A stretch of DNA of 64,000 nucleotides from the NCBI RefSeq assembly GCF_003113495.2, contig NZ_CP084506.1:2480001-2544000 (forward strand), read 5' to 3'. This DNA comes from Edwardsiella tarda ATCC 15947 = NBRC 105688. Its GTDB lineage: Bacteria; Pseudomonadota; Gammaproteobacteria; Enterobacterales; Enterobacteriaceae. The position numbers and the translations under genes are program-made. This document shows positions 1 through 8,489 of this stretch, piece by piece (positions within the stretch are counted from its first letter, which is position 1; each line of letters begins with the position of its first letter). Under the pieces are notes generated by a model that did not search any database, had not been told where the DNA came from, and worked only from the letters and a program-made list of their open reading frames with translations.

Positions 1-388
1 CGGCCTGCGGCGCCAATAATGCATCACCGCTTTTGGCCACCATTACCGTATCCAGCACCACGTAAGGCAGCGGATAACGCACCAACGCCTCGGCGACACA
101 GGTCACAATATCCGCACTGGCCAACATGCCTATCTTGGCGCTATCGATGCGGACATCGCTCAGCACCGAGTCCAACTGCGCCGCGACAAAGTCGGCGGCG
201 ATGGGGTAGAGCGACTGCACCCCGCGGGTATTTTGTGCCACCAATGCGGTGATCACACTGGTCGCGTAGGCCCCTAACGCCGAGAAAGCCTTCAAATCGG
301 CCTGGATCCCGGCGCCGCCGCTGGGATCGGTCCCGGCGATGGTCAACGCGTTAATCCGCACGGCAGCATCGGTTATCGGTGACATCAT
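1..388 (-). CDS. thiD: Hydroxymethylpyrimidine (phosphate) kinase ThiD, N-terminal part (cut by window edge)
   Basis: Phosphorylates HMP and HMP-P to HMP-PP in thiamin pyrophosphate synthesis and salvage, in the cytosol. The visible 129 residues carry the ribokinase-like start INALTIAGTDPSGGAGIQAD, then FSALGAY, SVITALVAQNTRGV and the DSVLSDVRIDSAKIGML block, all typical of ThiD. The first of two adjacent ATG codons (388-386) overlaps the thiM stop as TGATG, so the two genes are translationally coupled; starting at the second ATG (385) would cost one residue. The remaining C-terminal half lies beyond base 1. thiM and the TPP riboswitch are upstream, so the pair is probably switched off by TPP. 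Confidence 0.95.
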   Translation of the reverse strand, partial: MMSPITDAAVRINALTIAGTDPSGGAGIQADLKAFSALGAYATSVITALVAQNTRGVQSLYPIAADFVAAQLDSVLSDVRIDSAKIGMLASADIVTCVAEALVRYPLPYVVLDTVMVAKSGDALLAPQA

Positions 389-1191
389 CAGGCGACCTCC
401 CCGCGTAACTGTTCCGGTTGTAGGCCATACAACGCATCCAGGAAGTGCGGCGTAAAGCTACCGGGGCCACGCGCCTCGCGCGCCGCCTGACGCCCGGCCA
501 CGCCCATCACCCGGCAGGCGCTGGCGACGGCCGTCAGACGATCCGCCTGCACGGCGAAGGCCGCCACCACGGCCGACAGCGCACAGCCGGTACCGACGAC
601 CCGAGTCATCACGGCATCACCACCCGCGATCTGATAGCTACGCACGCCATCGGTCACATAGTCATACTGCCCGGTCACCGCGACGATAGCGCCGCTCTGC
701 TCGGCCAGCGCCTGTGCCGCCGGCAGGGCCGCCAGGGCGTCATCCTGGCTATCTACGCCGCGTCCACTAGAGGGCTGACCAGCCAACGCCAAGATCTCCG
801 AGGCATTGCCCCGGATCGCCGCCGGGCGCAAACGCAACAGTTGACGGGCGAAGTCGCTACGGTAGGTCAAGACGCCGACCGCCACCGGATCCAGTACCCA
901 GGGCGTGCCGGCCTGGTTCGCCGAGGCGATCGCCGCTAGCATGCTCTCCGCCCGCGCGTCATACAGGGTCCCGATGTTGATCAGCAACGCATCGGCCAAG
1001 GCGGCGAACTGGCGCGCCTCATCGGCCTGCACCACCATCGCCGGGGCGGCGCCCAGCGCCAGCAATACGTTGGCGGTGAAGCTTTGTACCACTTCGTTGG
1101 TCAGGCAATGTACCAGCGGGGCTCGCTGGCGCAGGGTGAGTAACGCCTGCGCGCACAGCGCATCAGGCAAAGGGGCAGGTTGTACAAACAT
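388..1191 (-). CDS. thiM: Hydroxyethylthiazole kinase ThiM
   Basis: Phosphorylates the thiazole moiety (HET) for thiamin salvage. The 267-residue product follows E. coli ThiM throughout: [24 protein letters not shown] near the N terminus, LDPVAVG, the [14 protein letters not shown] block and the nucleotide-binding [14 protein letters not shown] near residue 200. An upstream in-frame ATG at 1236 is rejected because it falls inside the riboswitch tail. The ATG at 1191 has a good GGGAG ribosome site and gives the family length. It is first in a thiM-thiD operon controlled by the riboswitch just upstream. Confidence 0.95.
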   Translation of the reverse strand: MFVQPAPLPDALCAQALLTLRQRAPLVHCLTNEVVQSFTANVLLALGAAPAMVVQADEARQFAALADALLINIGTLYDARAESMLAAIASANQAGTPWVLDPVAVGVLTYRSDFARQLLRLRPAAIRGNASEILALAGQPSSGRGVDSQDDALAALPAAQALAEQSGAIVAVTGQYDYVTDGVRSYQIAGGDAVMTRVVGTGCALSAVVAAFAVQADRLTAVASACRVMGVAGRQAAREARGPGSFTPHFLDALYGLQPEQLRGEVA

Positions 1192-1235
1192 CGTGTGTCT
1201 CCCAACCGGCGCGAAGAAGGCGGCGCGGTCAGGCA

Positions 1236-1320
1236 CCGAGACTTCCCTACGCTGGTATGATCCAGATCAGGTAATACGGGTAAAATCTCAGCCCACGCAT
1301 GCGTCGGCACCCCGAGTCAT
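1236..1320 (-). promoter_or_regulatory. TPP (THI-box) riboswitch upstream of thiM
   Basis: Read on the minus strand, the sequence begins GACTCGGGGTGCC, then has GGCTGAGA, ACCCGTATTACCTGATCTGG and CCAGCGTAGGGAAGTC. These are the conserved J2/3, P4/P5 and P1-closing parts of the TPP aptamer and match the E. coli thiM leader closely. The GACT/AGTC ends (1318 and 1240) close helix P1. About 45 nt separate the aptamer from the thiM start, enough for translational control as in E. coli; the mode of control is inferred. Confidence 0.95.
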
Positions 1321-1592
1321 TAAAAATCAATATATTATATTTTAACTACACATAAATCTTCAGCAGGATAATACCCGGGTGCGCCATTGTAAATGCGCTT
1401 CTCGTGCTCTACGCCGCTCCGAGCGCGGGGCGTCGAGCCACGCGGGATCCCGCTGACGTCAAGGTCAGGCCAATGCTGAGGCAAGTCACGTACGCTAGCG
1501 GCGGGGCGGGCCAGATCCCGCCCCCTTAGCCGCCCGCTGCGCGTAAGGGGACGAGGCCGATGTTACCGCTCGCGGGCAAGGCGAGCGGAAGC
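1321..1592. other. Intergenic region without a recognised gene; hairpin at 1566-1588
   Basis: This stretch presumably carries the thiMD promoter (AT-rich around 1320-1350). At 1566-1588 there is a perfect 8-bp stem (CCGCTCGC / GCGAGCGG, 7-nt loop) just past the stop of the oxidoreductase gene read leftward. It is a plausible end-of-transcript hairpin but has no T-run. Nothing else was recognised. Confidence 0.4.
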
Positions 1593-3248
1593 TTAAGATT
1601 GAGCCGCCAAGACGCGTCGGTAAGTGATATAACCACCGGTCAGGTTGCGGGCGCGGAAACCATGCTGCACCAGCAGGCGATAGGCGACGTGACCGCGCAG
1701 CCCAGACTGGCAGCCGATCAGGATCTCTTTATCTCGCGGGAGCTCATCCAGACGCGCGCGCAATTCATCCAGCGGGATATGCCGCGCCTGTGGATAGGTG
1801 CCAAACGTCGCCAACTCCTCATCGCTGCGGATATCCAGCAGGCACTGACGAGCGGGATCGCGCTGCTCCAGATCGGCGACATGGCAGATGGCGGTATCGC
1901 CGCACAGCACGTTGTTCGCCAGCATACCCGCTTGATTCACCAGATCGCGCGCGCTGTTATAAGGCGGCGCATAACACAGCTCCAGATGCTCCAGATCGGC
2001 CACCGTCAACCCGGCACGCTGCGCGACGGAAAGCACATCGATACGCTTGTCGACCCCCTCCTTGCCCACGGCCTGCGCGCCGAGGATCGCCCCATTGCGT
2101 GGATCGAAAATCAACTTCAGCGAGATGGGTGTCGCGTGGGGATAGTAACCGGCATGGCTCGGCCCATGCACAAATACGGTCTCATAGGGACGCTGCTGCC
2201 GCCGCAACAACTTCTCGCTCAATCCTACGCTGGCGACGGTCAGATCGAAGATCTGACACACCGAGGCCGCCTGACTCCCACGGTAGTGGCTAGCACGCCC
2301 CAGCATGGCGTCGGCGGCGATCCGCCCCTGACGATTAGCGGGTCCAGCCAACGGCACCAACGGCGGCAATGCCGCGTCGAAGGGAGGCGCCTCGACGGCG
2401 TCGCCCACCGCATAGATATCGGGCGCCGAGGTACGCATGCCACTGTCGACGCGGATGCCGCCGCTGGCGCCCAATGCCAGGCCGGCGGCTTGGGCCAGGC
2501 GACTCTCCGGTCGTACCCCGATGGCCATGATCACCATGCCGCTGACCAGCTCGCTGCCCTCGCTCAGGGTCAGATGCAACCCCGCCTCACACGGCATGAT
2601 CGCCTGCAACGCGGTCTGTAGACGCAGATCGACAGCGTTGGCGCGCAGCGTCTCATGCAACGGCACCGCCATCTCCCCATCCACCGGCATCATCACCTGC
2701 GTCCCCATCTCCAACAACGTCACCGCCAGACCGCGCCGACGTAACGCCTCGGTCACCTCCAAGCCAATAAAGCCACCACCGACCACCGTGGCATGTTTTA
2801 CCGTATGGCTGGCGATGTGGGCCAGGATGGCATCCATATCATCGATGCTGCGTAGCGCGAATACCCCCGGACTCTCGATACCGGGCAAGGGAGGCAGCAG
2901 CGGCGCGGCGCCGGTGCTCAACAAGAGACGATCGTAAGATTCGCGGTAAACTTGCCCGCTGGTCAGATCGCGGACCTCGATGCATTTCCCCTGCACATCA
3001 ATCGCCAGCACCTCGTGACGTACCCGCACATCCAGATTGAAGCGCTGACGGAAGTCCTCTGGCGTCTTCAACAGCAGACTGGCACGCTGCGGGATCACGC
3101 CGCCGATATGATAAGGCAGGCCACAATTGGCGAAGGAGACGTAGCGTCCGCGCTCCAAGACAATGATCTCCGCCTCTTCCGCTAATCGTCTCGCCCTCAC
3201 CGCCGCCGATGCCCCACCAGCGACCCCTCCGATAATCACGATTTTCAT
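1593..3248 (-). CDS. CoA-disulfide / persulfide reductase with C-terminal rhodanese domain
   Basis: A 551-residue flavoprotein of the pyridine nucleotide-disulfide oxidoreductase class fused to a rhodanese domain. The N-terminal FAD-binding IGGVAGGASAAVRARR is followed by SFANCGLPY with the single redox Cys42 characteristic of CoA-disulfide reductases. An NAD(P)H fold (VVGGGFIGLEVTEALRRRG) lies near residue 155 and the second FAD motif DIYAVGDAVE near residue 275. From about residue 450 a rhodanese domain has active-site Cys in IGCQSGLRG. Such fusions (CoADR-RHD, Npsr) reduce CoA-persulfides or polysulfides with NAD(P)H. The start has GAGGTG five bases upstream. It is divergent from a persulfide-type ArsR regulator. 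The precise substrate is not shown by sequence. Confidence 0.85.
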   Translation of the reverse strand: MKIVIIGGVAGGASAAVRARRLAEEAEIIVLERGRYVSFANCGLPYHIGGVIPQRASLLLKTPEDFRQRFNLDVRVRHEVLAIDVQGKCIEVRDLTSGQVYRESYDRLLLSTGAAPLLPPLPGIESPGVFALRSIDDMDAILAHIASHTVKHATVVGGGFIGLEVTEALRRRGLAVTLLEMGTQVMMPVDGEMAVPLHETLRANAVDLRLQTALQAIMPCEAGLHLTLSEGSELVSGMVIMAIGVRPESRLAQAAGLALGASGGIRVDSGMRTSAPDIYAVGDAVEAPPFDAALPPLVPLAGPANRQGRIAADAMLGRASHYRGSQAASVCQIFDLTVASVGLSEKLLRRQQRPYETVFVHGPSHAGYYPHATPISLKLIFDPRNGAILGAQAVGKEGVDKRIDVLSVAQRAGLTVADLEHLELCYAPPYNSARDLVNQAGMLANNVLCGDTAICHVADLEQRDPARQCLLDIRSDEELATFGTYPQARHIPLDELRARLDELPRDKEILIGCQSGLRGHVAYRLLVQHGFRARNLTGGYITYRRVLAAQS

Positions 3249-3318
3249 CCGCTCACCTCATCATATTCATTCATCTCACCGGCCAGCACGCGCCATCGCG
3301 TTGCAGCGATACCCTTAT

Positions 3319-3340
3319 CATTATACAATAGTATATAATG
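3319..3340. promoter_or_regulatory. Candidate operator for the ArsR/BigR-type regulator
   Basis: A perfect inverted repeat, CATTATA (3319-3325), 8 nt, TATAATG (3334-3340), lies in the gap between the divergent reductase and regulator genes. The right arm also makes a TATAAT-like -10 box for rightward transcription, so binding would block the promoter. The size and AT-rich nature fit operators of BigR/YgaV regulators. Assignment to this regulator is inferred from position. Confidence 0.5.
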
Positions 3341-3374
3341 TTAATTTGTAAACCGTTGAAGGGAAGAATGACTG

Positions 3375-3698
3375 ATGCCCTCATCCGTATCTGCGCGACG
3401 AATGCAACAGGCCGCGGCCGGAACGGCGGCGATTCTGCGCGCCCTCGCCAATCCTGACCGCCTGCTGTTAATGTGCTGCCTCAGCCAGCACGAGGCATCG
3501 GTCGGCGAGCTGGAGGCAGCAACGGCGATCGGACAGCCGACACTCTCCCAACAACTCGGCGTATTGCGACGCCTGGCGCTGGTCGAGACCCGGCGCGAGG
3601 GCAAGCAGATCTTCTACCGTATCGCCGATCCTCGTACCCTGACGCTGCTGGAGACGCTACATCAACTGTACTGCCCCGCGCCGAGCGACCCCGCCTAG
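3375..3698 (+). CDS. ArsR-family regulator, BigR/SqrR/YgaV persulfide-sensor type
   Basis: A 107-residue winged-helix repressor. Helices around residues 13-36 (AAILRALANPDRLLLMCCL) and the recognition region IGQPTLSQQLGVLRRLALVETRREG are typical of ArsR. The metal-site CxC of classical ArsR is absent. Instead there are Cys34 (or 35) and Cys100 in LYCP, 66 residues apart, the same spacing as Cys42/Cys108 of BigR and Cys41/Cys107 of SqrR, which form a tetrasulfide link when exposed to persulfide. The gene is divergent from the CoA-disulfide/persulfide reductase with a palindrome between them, and its 3' end overlaps that of dld by 4 bp. Sensing of sulfane sulfur is inferred from the cysteines and the neighbour. 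Confidence 0.8.
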   Translation: MPSSVSARRMQQAAAGTAAILRALANPDRLLLMCCLSQHEASVGELEAATAIGQPTLSQQLGVLRRLALVETRREGKQIFYRIADPRTLTLLETLHQLYCPAPSDPA

Positions 3699-5419
3699 TG
3701 GTGACCATCGCACTGCCAATGGCGACATTTGCTGGTCTTGCCAATGCCAGGATTCAGCGTGTTGGTCGGGTCTTGGCGCCGGTAAAAGTCACGCAACGGC
3801 GCCTTGGCCGAGTAAAGATGACCAACATTATGCTCCGCCGGGTATTCGGCACCACGCGCATCCAGCAATGCCAGCATCTGCGCCTTGATCGCCGCCACAT
3901 CGGCCCCCTTGCGCACGATGTAATCCTGGTGGAAGACATGGCACATAAAATGGCCGTAATACAGGCGATGTAGCAGGTTTTGCGTCAACTCCGCGGGCAA
4001 CTGCTCGAACCACTGGCTGTCATTGCGCCGTAACGCAATATCCAATGCCAGGATATCTTCGACCTGATCGCTATGCACCGCCTGGTAACGGATGGCGGCA
4101 CCGGCGGCGGCGAAACGATGCAGGAAAGCCTTATTGCCCTCCTCCGCGCTACAGACAAAGAACGCCCCTTCCGCCTCGGCAAAGTAGCGTGTTAACCACT
4201 GCTGAGCCTCCTCGATGCCGTCTCCAGCCATCTTCAACAAAAGATGGTGTTGATAGCGATCGCGATACTGCTTCAGGCGCGGCGGCAGATGGCTCGGCCA
4301 CAGGCGGCTCAAGCCTTGCATGGTGCGATCCAATAGATGAGAGGGCAGCAAGGGCACCTTCTCTGTCAGGGCATCGATGCGCCCCTTGAGATTGAAGAAA
4401 AACGGCATGCGATCCGTCCCCAACTTCTCGATCATCAAGAAGGTATCTTTGCCATAACGCTCGGCGATATCGAAAATATCACGGTGCATATACTCGCCGG
4501 CGACCGGCAGGTGAGTAAAGTGGGCCAGGATATGGCGCCGTAACGCGCTCAATACCTCGGGCTTATTGGTGCCGATGTAAAACACCTGCTGGCGTGGCTC
4601 GGCGGGGAAGGTATCCAGACGCACGGCGAAGACCGCCAGCTTGCCGGCACAACCGGAAGCCTCGAATAGACGGCACTCGTCGGCGTTGAAGCGGGCTGGC
4701 GTGTCCGCGTCGATCTCACGCACCCGTTGGGCATAGTCATGATCGGAGGCTTGACGCTCATCATGCTGCACCGCCTCATCATCATAGCGTCGCTGCTGCA
4801 GATTGGTCAGGATCGTCTCTGGGGTGTCACCCAGGGCAATCCCCAGATGATTGATCAACTCCGCCTCGCCCCGTTCGTTAACCCGGCCATACAGCGCCAT
4901 CTCCGTATAGGCCGGACCACGCTGTACCAGTGCCCCACCGGAATTATTGCAGATACCCCCGATCACCGAGGCGCCGATGCACGAAGAGCCAATCACCGAA
5001 TGGGGTTCCCGTCCCAGCGGCTTGAGCAGACGCTCCAACTGCCACAAGGTCGTGCCCGGCAACGCCACCACCTGACGCCCGCCATCCAGGAGCTGGGCGC
5101 CATCCAAACGTAGGGTATTGATGATCACCAGTTCACGATCATAGTCATCGCCGTGCGGGGTCGAGCCTTCGGTCAGGCCCGTATTGGCAGCCTGCATCAA
5201 AATGATGCGATCGGCCTCGACACAGGCTTTAAACACCTGCCACATCGCCAATAATGAGGTGGGAAATACCACGGCCAGCGCACGCCCTTGGCCGGAGCGA
5301 AAACCTTTACAGTAGCGCGCCATCTTGCGCGCCTCGCTTAACACGGCGGAGGCGCCGACAATGGCACGTAACTGCGATAACAACATTTCCGCAGGGGGAG
5401 ACGAATGATCATGCGGCAT
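3695..5419 (-). CDS. dld: Quinone-dependent D-lactate dehydrogenase Dld
   Basis: Membrane-associated FAD enzyme that oxidises D-lactate to pyruvate and passes electrons to quinone. The 574-residue product matches E. coli Dld from ARYCKGFRSGQG through IILMQAANTGLTEGSTP and the FAD-contacting GREPHSVIGSSCIGASVIGG to the C-terminal PAEHNVGHLY and DPTNTLNPGIGKTS. The reading frame stays open 33 codons further upstream, but the start at 5419 has an AGGAG site at 8 nt and restores the family length. It reads toward the ArsR gene and the stop regions overlap by 4 bp. Confidence 0.96.
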   Translation of the reverse strand: MPHDHSSPPAEMLLSQLRAIVGASAVLSEARKMARYCKGFRSGQGRALAVVFPTSLLAMWQVFKACVEADRIILMQAANTGLTEGSTPHGDDYDRELVIINTLRLDGAQLLDGGRQVVALPGTTLWQLERLLKPLGREPHSVIGSSCIGASVIGGICNNSGGALVQRGPAYTEMALYGRVNERGEAELINHLGIALGDTPETILTNLQQRRYDDEAVQHDERQASDHDYAQRVREIDADTPARFNADECRLFEASGCAGKLAVFAVRLDTFPAEPRQQVFYIGTNKPEVLSALRRHILAHFTHLPVAGEYMHRDIFDIAERYGKDTFLMIEKLGTDRMPFFFNLKGRIDALTEKVPLLPSHLLDRTMQGLSRLWPSHLPPRLKQYRDRYQHHLLLKMAGDGIEEAQQWLTRYFAEAEGAFFVCSAEEGNKAFLHRFAAAGAAIRYQAVHSDQVEDILALDIALRRNDSQWFEQLPAELTQNLLHRLYYGHFMCHVFHQDYIVRKGADVAAIKAQMLALLDARGAEYPAEHNVGHLYSAKAPLRDFYRRQDPTNTLNPGIGKTSKCRHWQCDGHH

Positions 5420-5598
5420 GACAACACTCCTGTGACAGACATGAGGGATGCCCACAGAATAGTGCCACGCGCCAATAATTAACAAAGAAAAAACAGAATA
5501 ATGCAAGACCGATAACACAATCTATGCATACGCGACGAAACTACCCCCTCACGCCGCTTTGCGTTACCATGCGTCTCTTTTCGTTATGAGGCGTCACC

Positions 5599-5961
5599 AT
5601 GACCACTACCCTGTTTAAAGAGTTTCAGTTCGAAGCGGCTCACCGTCTGCCGCATGTGCCGCAGGGGCATAAGTGTGGCCGTTTACACGGTCACTCGTTT
5701 CTGGTGCGCATTGAGATCAGCGGTGAAGTCGATCCCCACACCGGTTGGGTAATGGACTTCGCCGATCTGAAAGCGCGCTTCCAGCCGATCTACGATCAGC
5801 TGGACCACCACTATCTCAACGAGATCACCGGACTGGAGAATCCGACCAGCGAAGTGTTAGCGCACTGGATCTGGCAGCAGCTCAAGCCCCGCCTACCGTT
5901 GCTGAGCGCCGTCATGGTGAAAGAGACCTGCACCGCGGGCTGTACCTATCGCGGCGCCTGA
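5599..5961 (+). CDS. queD: 6-carboxy-5,6,7,8-tetrahydropterin synthase QueD
   Basis: Converts 7,8-dihydroneopterin triphosphate to 6-carboxytetrahydropterin, the second step toward preQ0 and queuosine in tRNA. The 120-residue protein has the zinc-binding histidines in [24 protein letters not shown] (catalytic Cys27 region), then HHYLN and the C-terminal [13 protein letters not shown] with the substrate-binding Glu. A GAGGCG site precedes the start. It is tail-to-tail with the hcaT-like gene (the stops abut). The next two pathway genes, queE and queC, are also in this window. Confidence 0.96.
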   Translation: MTTTLFKEFQFEAAHRLPHVPQGHKCGRLHGHSFLVRIEISGEVDPHTGWVMDFADLKARFQPIYDQLDHHYLNEITGLENPTSEVLAHWIWQQLKPRLPLLSAVMVKETCTAGCTYRGA

Positions 5962-7092
5962 TCAGCGTACGCCGGGGCGAAGGAACAGCACCGGCGTCAC
6001 CAACAACGCCATCAGGTAGAACGTCGCACTCGGGCTATATTGGTAGACCACACCGGCCAGTACCGTCATCAACGCCACGCTTCCCCCCATGCCCAACGCC
6101 GAGTAAACCGCCTGTAGACGGATCACATCGCCCCCCTGACGTGCAGAAATAAAGCGCATCGCCGCCAGATGACACACGGTGAAGGTTCCGGCGTGTAGGA
6201 TCTGCATCGCCACCAGCCAAGGCAACGCCGTCGTGGCCCCCATCATCACCCAGCGCAGCAAGGCGCACAGGCAAGAGAGCAGCAACAGACCAGACACCGT
6301 CCAGCGGCGGAATAGGCGATTGCTCAGGGCGAAGATGATCACCTCGGCGACCACCCCCAGCGACCATAGATAGCCGATCAGCGAGGCGGAGTAACCGGCT
6401 TGGCTCCAGAACAGGGTACTAAAGGCGTAATAGCCGGCGTGCGCGCCCTGCAATAATGCACAGCACAACAGGAAGCGCCATACCGCCCCTTCGCGTAACA
6501 AGATGGGCCACGGGGTAACCTGGGCCGCCTGCTGTGCCGGGCCATCCAGGGGAGGCCTGGCAGGCCGCGGCAACATGCCCAGCAACATCGCCAGCAACCC
6601 CGCCAACAAGCTATAGAGGATGGCCTGATGGCCGAAGGCGTTGACCAATTCGCCCGTCACCGCCGAGCCAATGATAAAGGCCAACGACCCCCACAGACGG
6701 ACCTTGCCGTAATCCAAGCCGATCTGGCGCTGCCACGTGGCGGCTAACGCATCGGTGAGCGGTACCAATGGGCCGTAGAACAGACTGAAACCGATCATCA
6801 CCGCCAGCAACCAGGCCCAGGCGTTACCTAACATGAAGGCGACACCGGCGAACAGGGCAATCAAGGTCACCAGGCGCAGCGCCACAATCAGTTGCGAGGT
6901 TTTCTTCACCGCCGGCGTGATGAAGAGACTGCCGATAAAGCGAGCCCCCATACCGGCGCCCAACAACACACCGATGGATTCCGGGGCGACGCCCTGATCC
7001 TGCAGCCACAGGCTCCAGAAGGGCAAAAAGACGCCGAATGAGAAAAAATAGGTGAAATAACTAAGTCCTAACCAACCCGCCGATGGCAACAT
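5962..7092 (-). CDS. hcaT: MFS transporter, HcaT-like (3-phenylpropionic acid transporter family)
   Basis: Inner-membrane proton symporter of the major facilitator superfamily, 376 residues with about 12 hydrophobic segments. It tracks E. coli HcaT almost throughout: YFTYFFSFGVFLPFWSLWL at the N terminus, PLVPLTDALAATWQRQ, LDYGKVRLWGSLAFIIGSAVTG, GYLWSLGVVAEVIIFALSN and CHLAAMRFISARQG. In E. coli this gene sits with the hca phenylpropionate genes; no such catabolic genes are seen here, so the physiological substrate in this organism is open. Confidence 0.85.
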   Translation of the reverse strand: MLPSAGWLGLSYFTYFFSFGVFLPFWSLWLQDQGVAPESIGVLLGAGMGARFIGSLFITPAVKKTSQLIVALRLVTLIALFAGVAFMLGNAWAWLLAVMIGFSLFYGPLVPLTDALAATWQRQIGLDYGKVRLWGSLAFIIGSAVTGELVNAFGHQAILYSLLAGLLAMLLGMLPRPARPPLDGPAQQAAQVTPWPILLREGAVWRFLLCCALLQGAHAGYYAFSTLFWSQAGYSASLIGYLWSLGVVAEVIIFALSNRLFRRWTVSGLLLLSCLCALLRWVMMGATTALPWLVAMQILHAGTFTVCHLAAMRFISARQGGDVIRLQAVYSALGMGGSVALMTVLAGVVYQYSPSATFYLMALLVTPVLFLRPGVR

Positions 7093-7366
7093 AACCTCTC
7101 CTTGCCCGCGTACGTCGCCGTCGCGCTCTCCCGCCGGCCGCCCGTGCGCGCTGAAAATAGCCGCCTACTTTAGCCATCCGTCCGATGTCAGGCAAACGAT
7201 TATTCGGCGTACGGGCCTGCTTGCCGGCGACACCCCGAATTTTCATCGTGCACACGCCGATAACACAAGAAATGAGAGGGGTAACGGTTTTCGGATATTC
7301 CCTGCTTCACCTTCGCGGGCGACGCGCTATCATGCGCCGGTAATTAATCCATCAGGAGCGTATACC
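7093..7366. other. Intergenic region between the divergent hcaT-like gene and the small ORF
   Basis: About 270 bases that should hold the promoters for the leftward transporter and the rightward small ORF. The hcaT-like start has a weak CAAGGAGAGG-type site directly upstream. No operator, RNA or convincing extra ORF was recognised; the open frames here overlap on both strands and lack ribosome sites. Confidence 0.3.
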
Positions 7367-7543
7367 GTGACGCAAAGCCCGCACTCCGACTACCGTCAGA
7401 TCGATGCCCTCAAGGCGGAGATCAATGAGCAACTATGGATGATTGAGATGGATCTCAGGCCTGATCGCCAACCCGCATCACCGGCTCACCCGGCCGGTAC
7501 GGCACCGACTCCACGGCGTTCGGCCACCCCCACCCGGCGTTAA
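7367..7543 (+). CDS. Small hypothetical protein (58 aa, GTG start)
   Basis: A 59-codon frame with a GTG start preceded by AGGAG at 6 nt and ending in TAA, directly followed by a strong hairpin. The product begins VTQSPHSDYRQIDALKAEIN, has a short helical acidic middle (EQLWMIEMDL) and a Pro/Ala/Thr/Arg-rich basic tail ending TRR. The good ribosome site, the proper stop before a terminator and an independent position between two genes on the other strand argue that it is real. No family was recognised; function unknown. Confidence 0.55.
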   Translation: MTQSPHSDYRQIDALKAEINEQLWMIEMDLRPDRQPASPAHPAGTAPTPRRSATPTRR

Positions 7544-7550
7544 CCCTTCA

Positions 7551-7578
7551 CCGCCCGTATCCCTACGGATACGGGCGG
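7551..7578. terminator. Hairpin between small ORF and queE
   Basis: A perfect 12-bp stem (CCGCCCGTATCC / GGATACGGGCGG) with a CTAC loop between converging genes. No T-run on either side, but stem strength and position suggest a bidirectional terminator. Confidence 0.65.
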
Positions 7579-7586
7579 CTGCCTCG

Positions 7587-8258
7587 TCACACGATATGTA
7601 AATACTTGTGCGTCTGCATCGAGAGACGCCAGTTACGCGCCAAGCAGGTGTCGATACACAGACGGGTCGCCCCCTCCTTACAGGAGATCGGTTGTAACGC
7701 CACCACCTGTGGCAGCGCCTCCCCTAAGGTCGCCAACAAGGCGTCTAACGCCGCAATATCACGCTCTCTGGCGACCGGATGCTTGATTTCATTGGCGCGG
7801 CGTAGTGCCGAGGTCAGCACCGCCATGCCCCCGCACATCGCGACTTTCGGCGATACCGTCACCCAGGTCTGCTCGCTACAGCGCACCGGCTGGGTGCCAC
7901 TGGTTTCGATCTGACACTGATAGCCCGCCTGCTCCAACGCCAGCGTCAGCGGCAGTAAATCATGTAGGCATGGCTCCCCGCCGGTGATCACCACATGGCG
8001 CGCCGCATAACCGCGTTGTTGCAACAGCGCACACAGGGTAGCGACATCGGCGCTGGCCCAAGCATCGCTCTCGGCGGCCTTCTCCACCACCTGCTCCAGC
8101 GCGACCTGACGCACCGCATCCTGCTGCCAGGTATGCTTGCTGTCACACCAGCTACAGCCGACCGGGCAGCCCTGTAAACGAATAAAAATGGCCGGAAGGC
8201 CGGTATAGAAGCCCTCGCCCTGCAGGCTGTGGAATATTTCATTGATTGGATACTGCAT
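7587..8258 (-). CDS. queE: 7-carboxy-7-deazaguanine synthase QueE
   Basis: Radical SAM enzyme that contracts 6-carboxytetrahydropterin to 7-carboxy-7-deazaguanine in queuosine synthesis. The 223-residue product starts MQYPINEIFHSLQGEGFYTG. It carries the cluster-binding CX3CX2C motif as CPVGCSWC, the VVITGGEPCLHDLLPL glycine-rich SAM motif, WVTVSPK and the ending NWRLSMQTHKYLHIV. The frame is open 26 codons upstream, but the E. coli-like N terminus fixes the start at 8258. It converges on the small ORF across a hairpin. Confidence 0.96.
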   Translation of the reverse strand: MQYPINEIFHSLQGEGFYTGLPAIFIRLQGCPVGCSWCDSKHTWQQDAVRQVALEQVVEKAAESDAWASADVATLCALLQQRGYAARHVVITGGEPCLHDLLPLTLALEQAGYQCQIETSGTQPVRCSEQTWVTVSPKVAMCGGMAVLTSALRRANEIKHPVARERDIAALDALLATLGEALPQVVALQPISCKEGATRLCIDTCLARNWRLSMQTHKYLHIV

Positions 8259-8489
8259 CGCTCTGCCTTTCTGTACACCGTTGCGGGCGGCCATTGTGGC
8301 AGATTTCACGCCGAGCACCAAACCAGCGGCAGCCATACGCTACAGCGACAATGGCTGCCATCGAGGACAACTATTTGACGCATTGCATGCCATTGTTCAC
8401 AAAATAGCTATACATTATAGAGATGGCCGGGACGCCTGCGTCCCACAGGATCACGCCGTCGTGCGGCCCCGTTGACAGGACAGAGAGCG

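Noticed and set aside
1560..2621. 353-codon plus-strand frame over the CoADR-rhodanese gene
   Set aside because: Antisense shadow; the minus-strand frame has clear FAD, NAD and rhodanese motifs.
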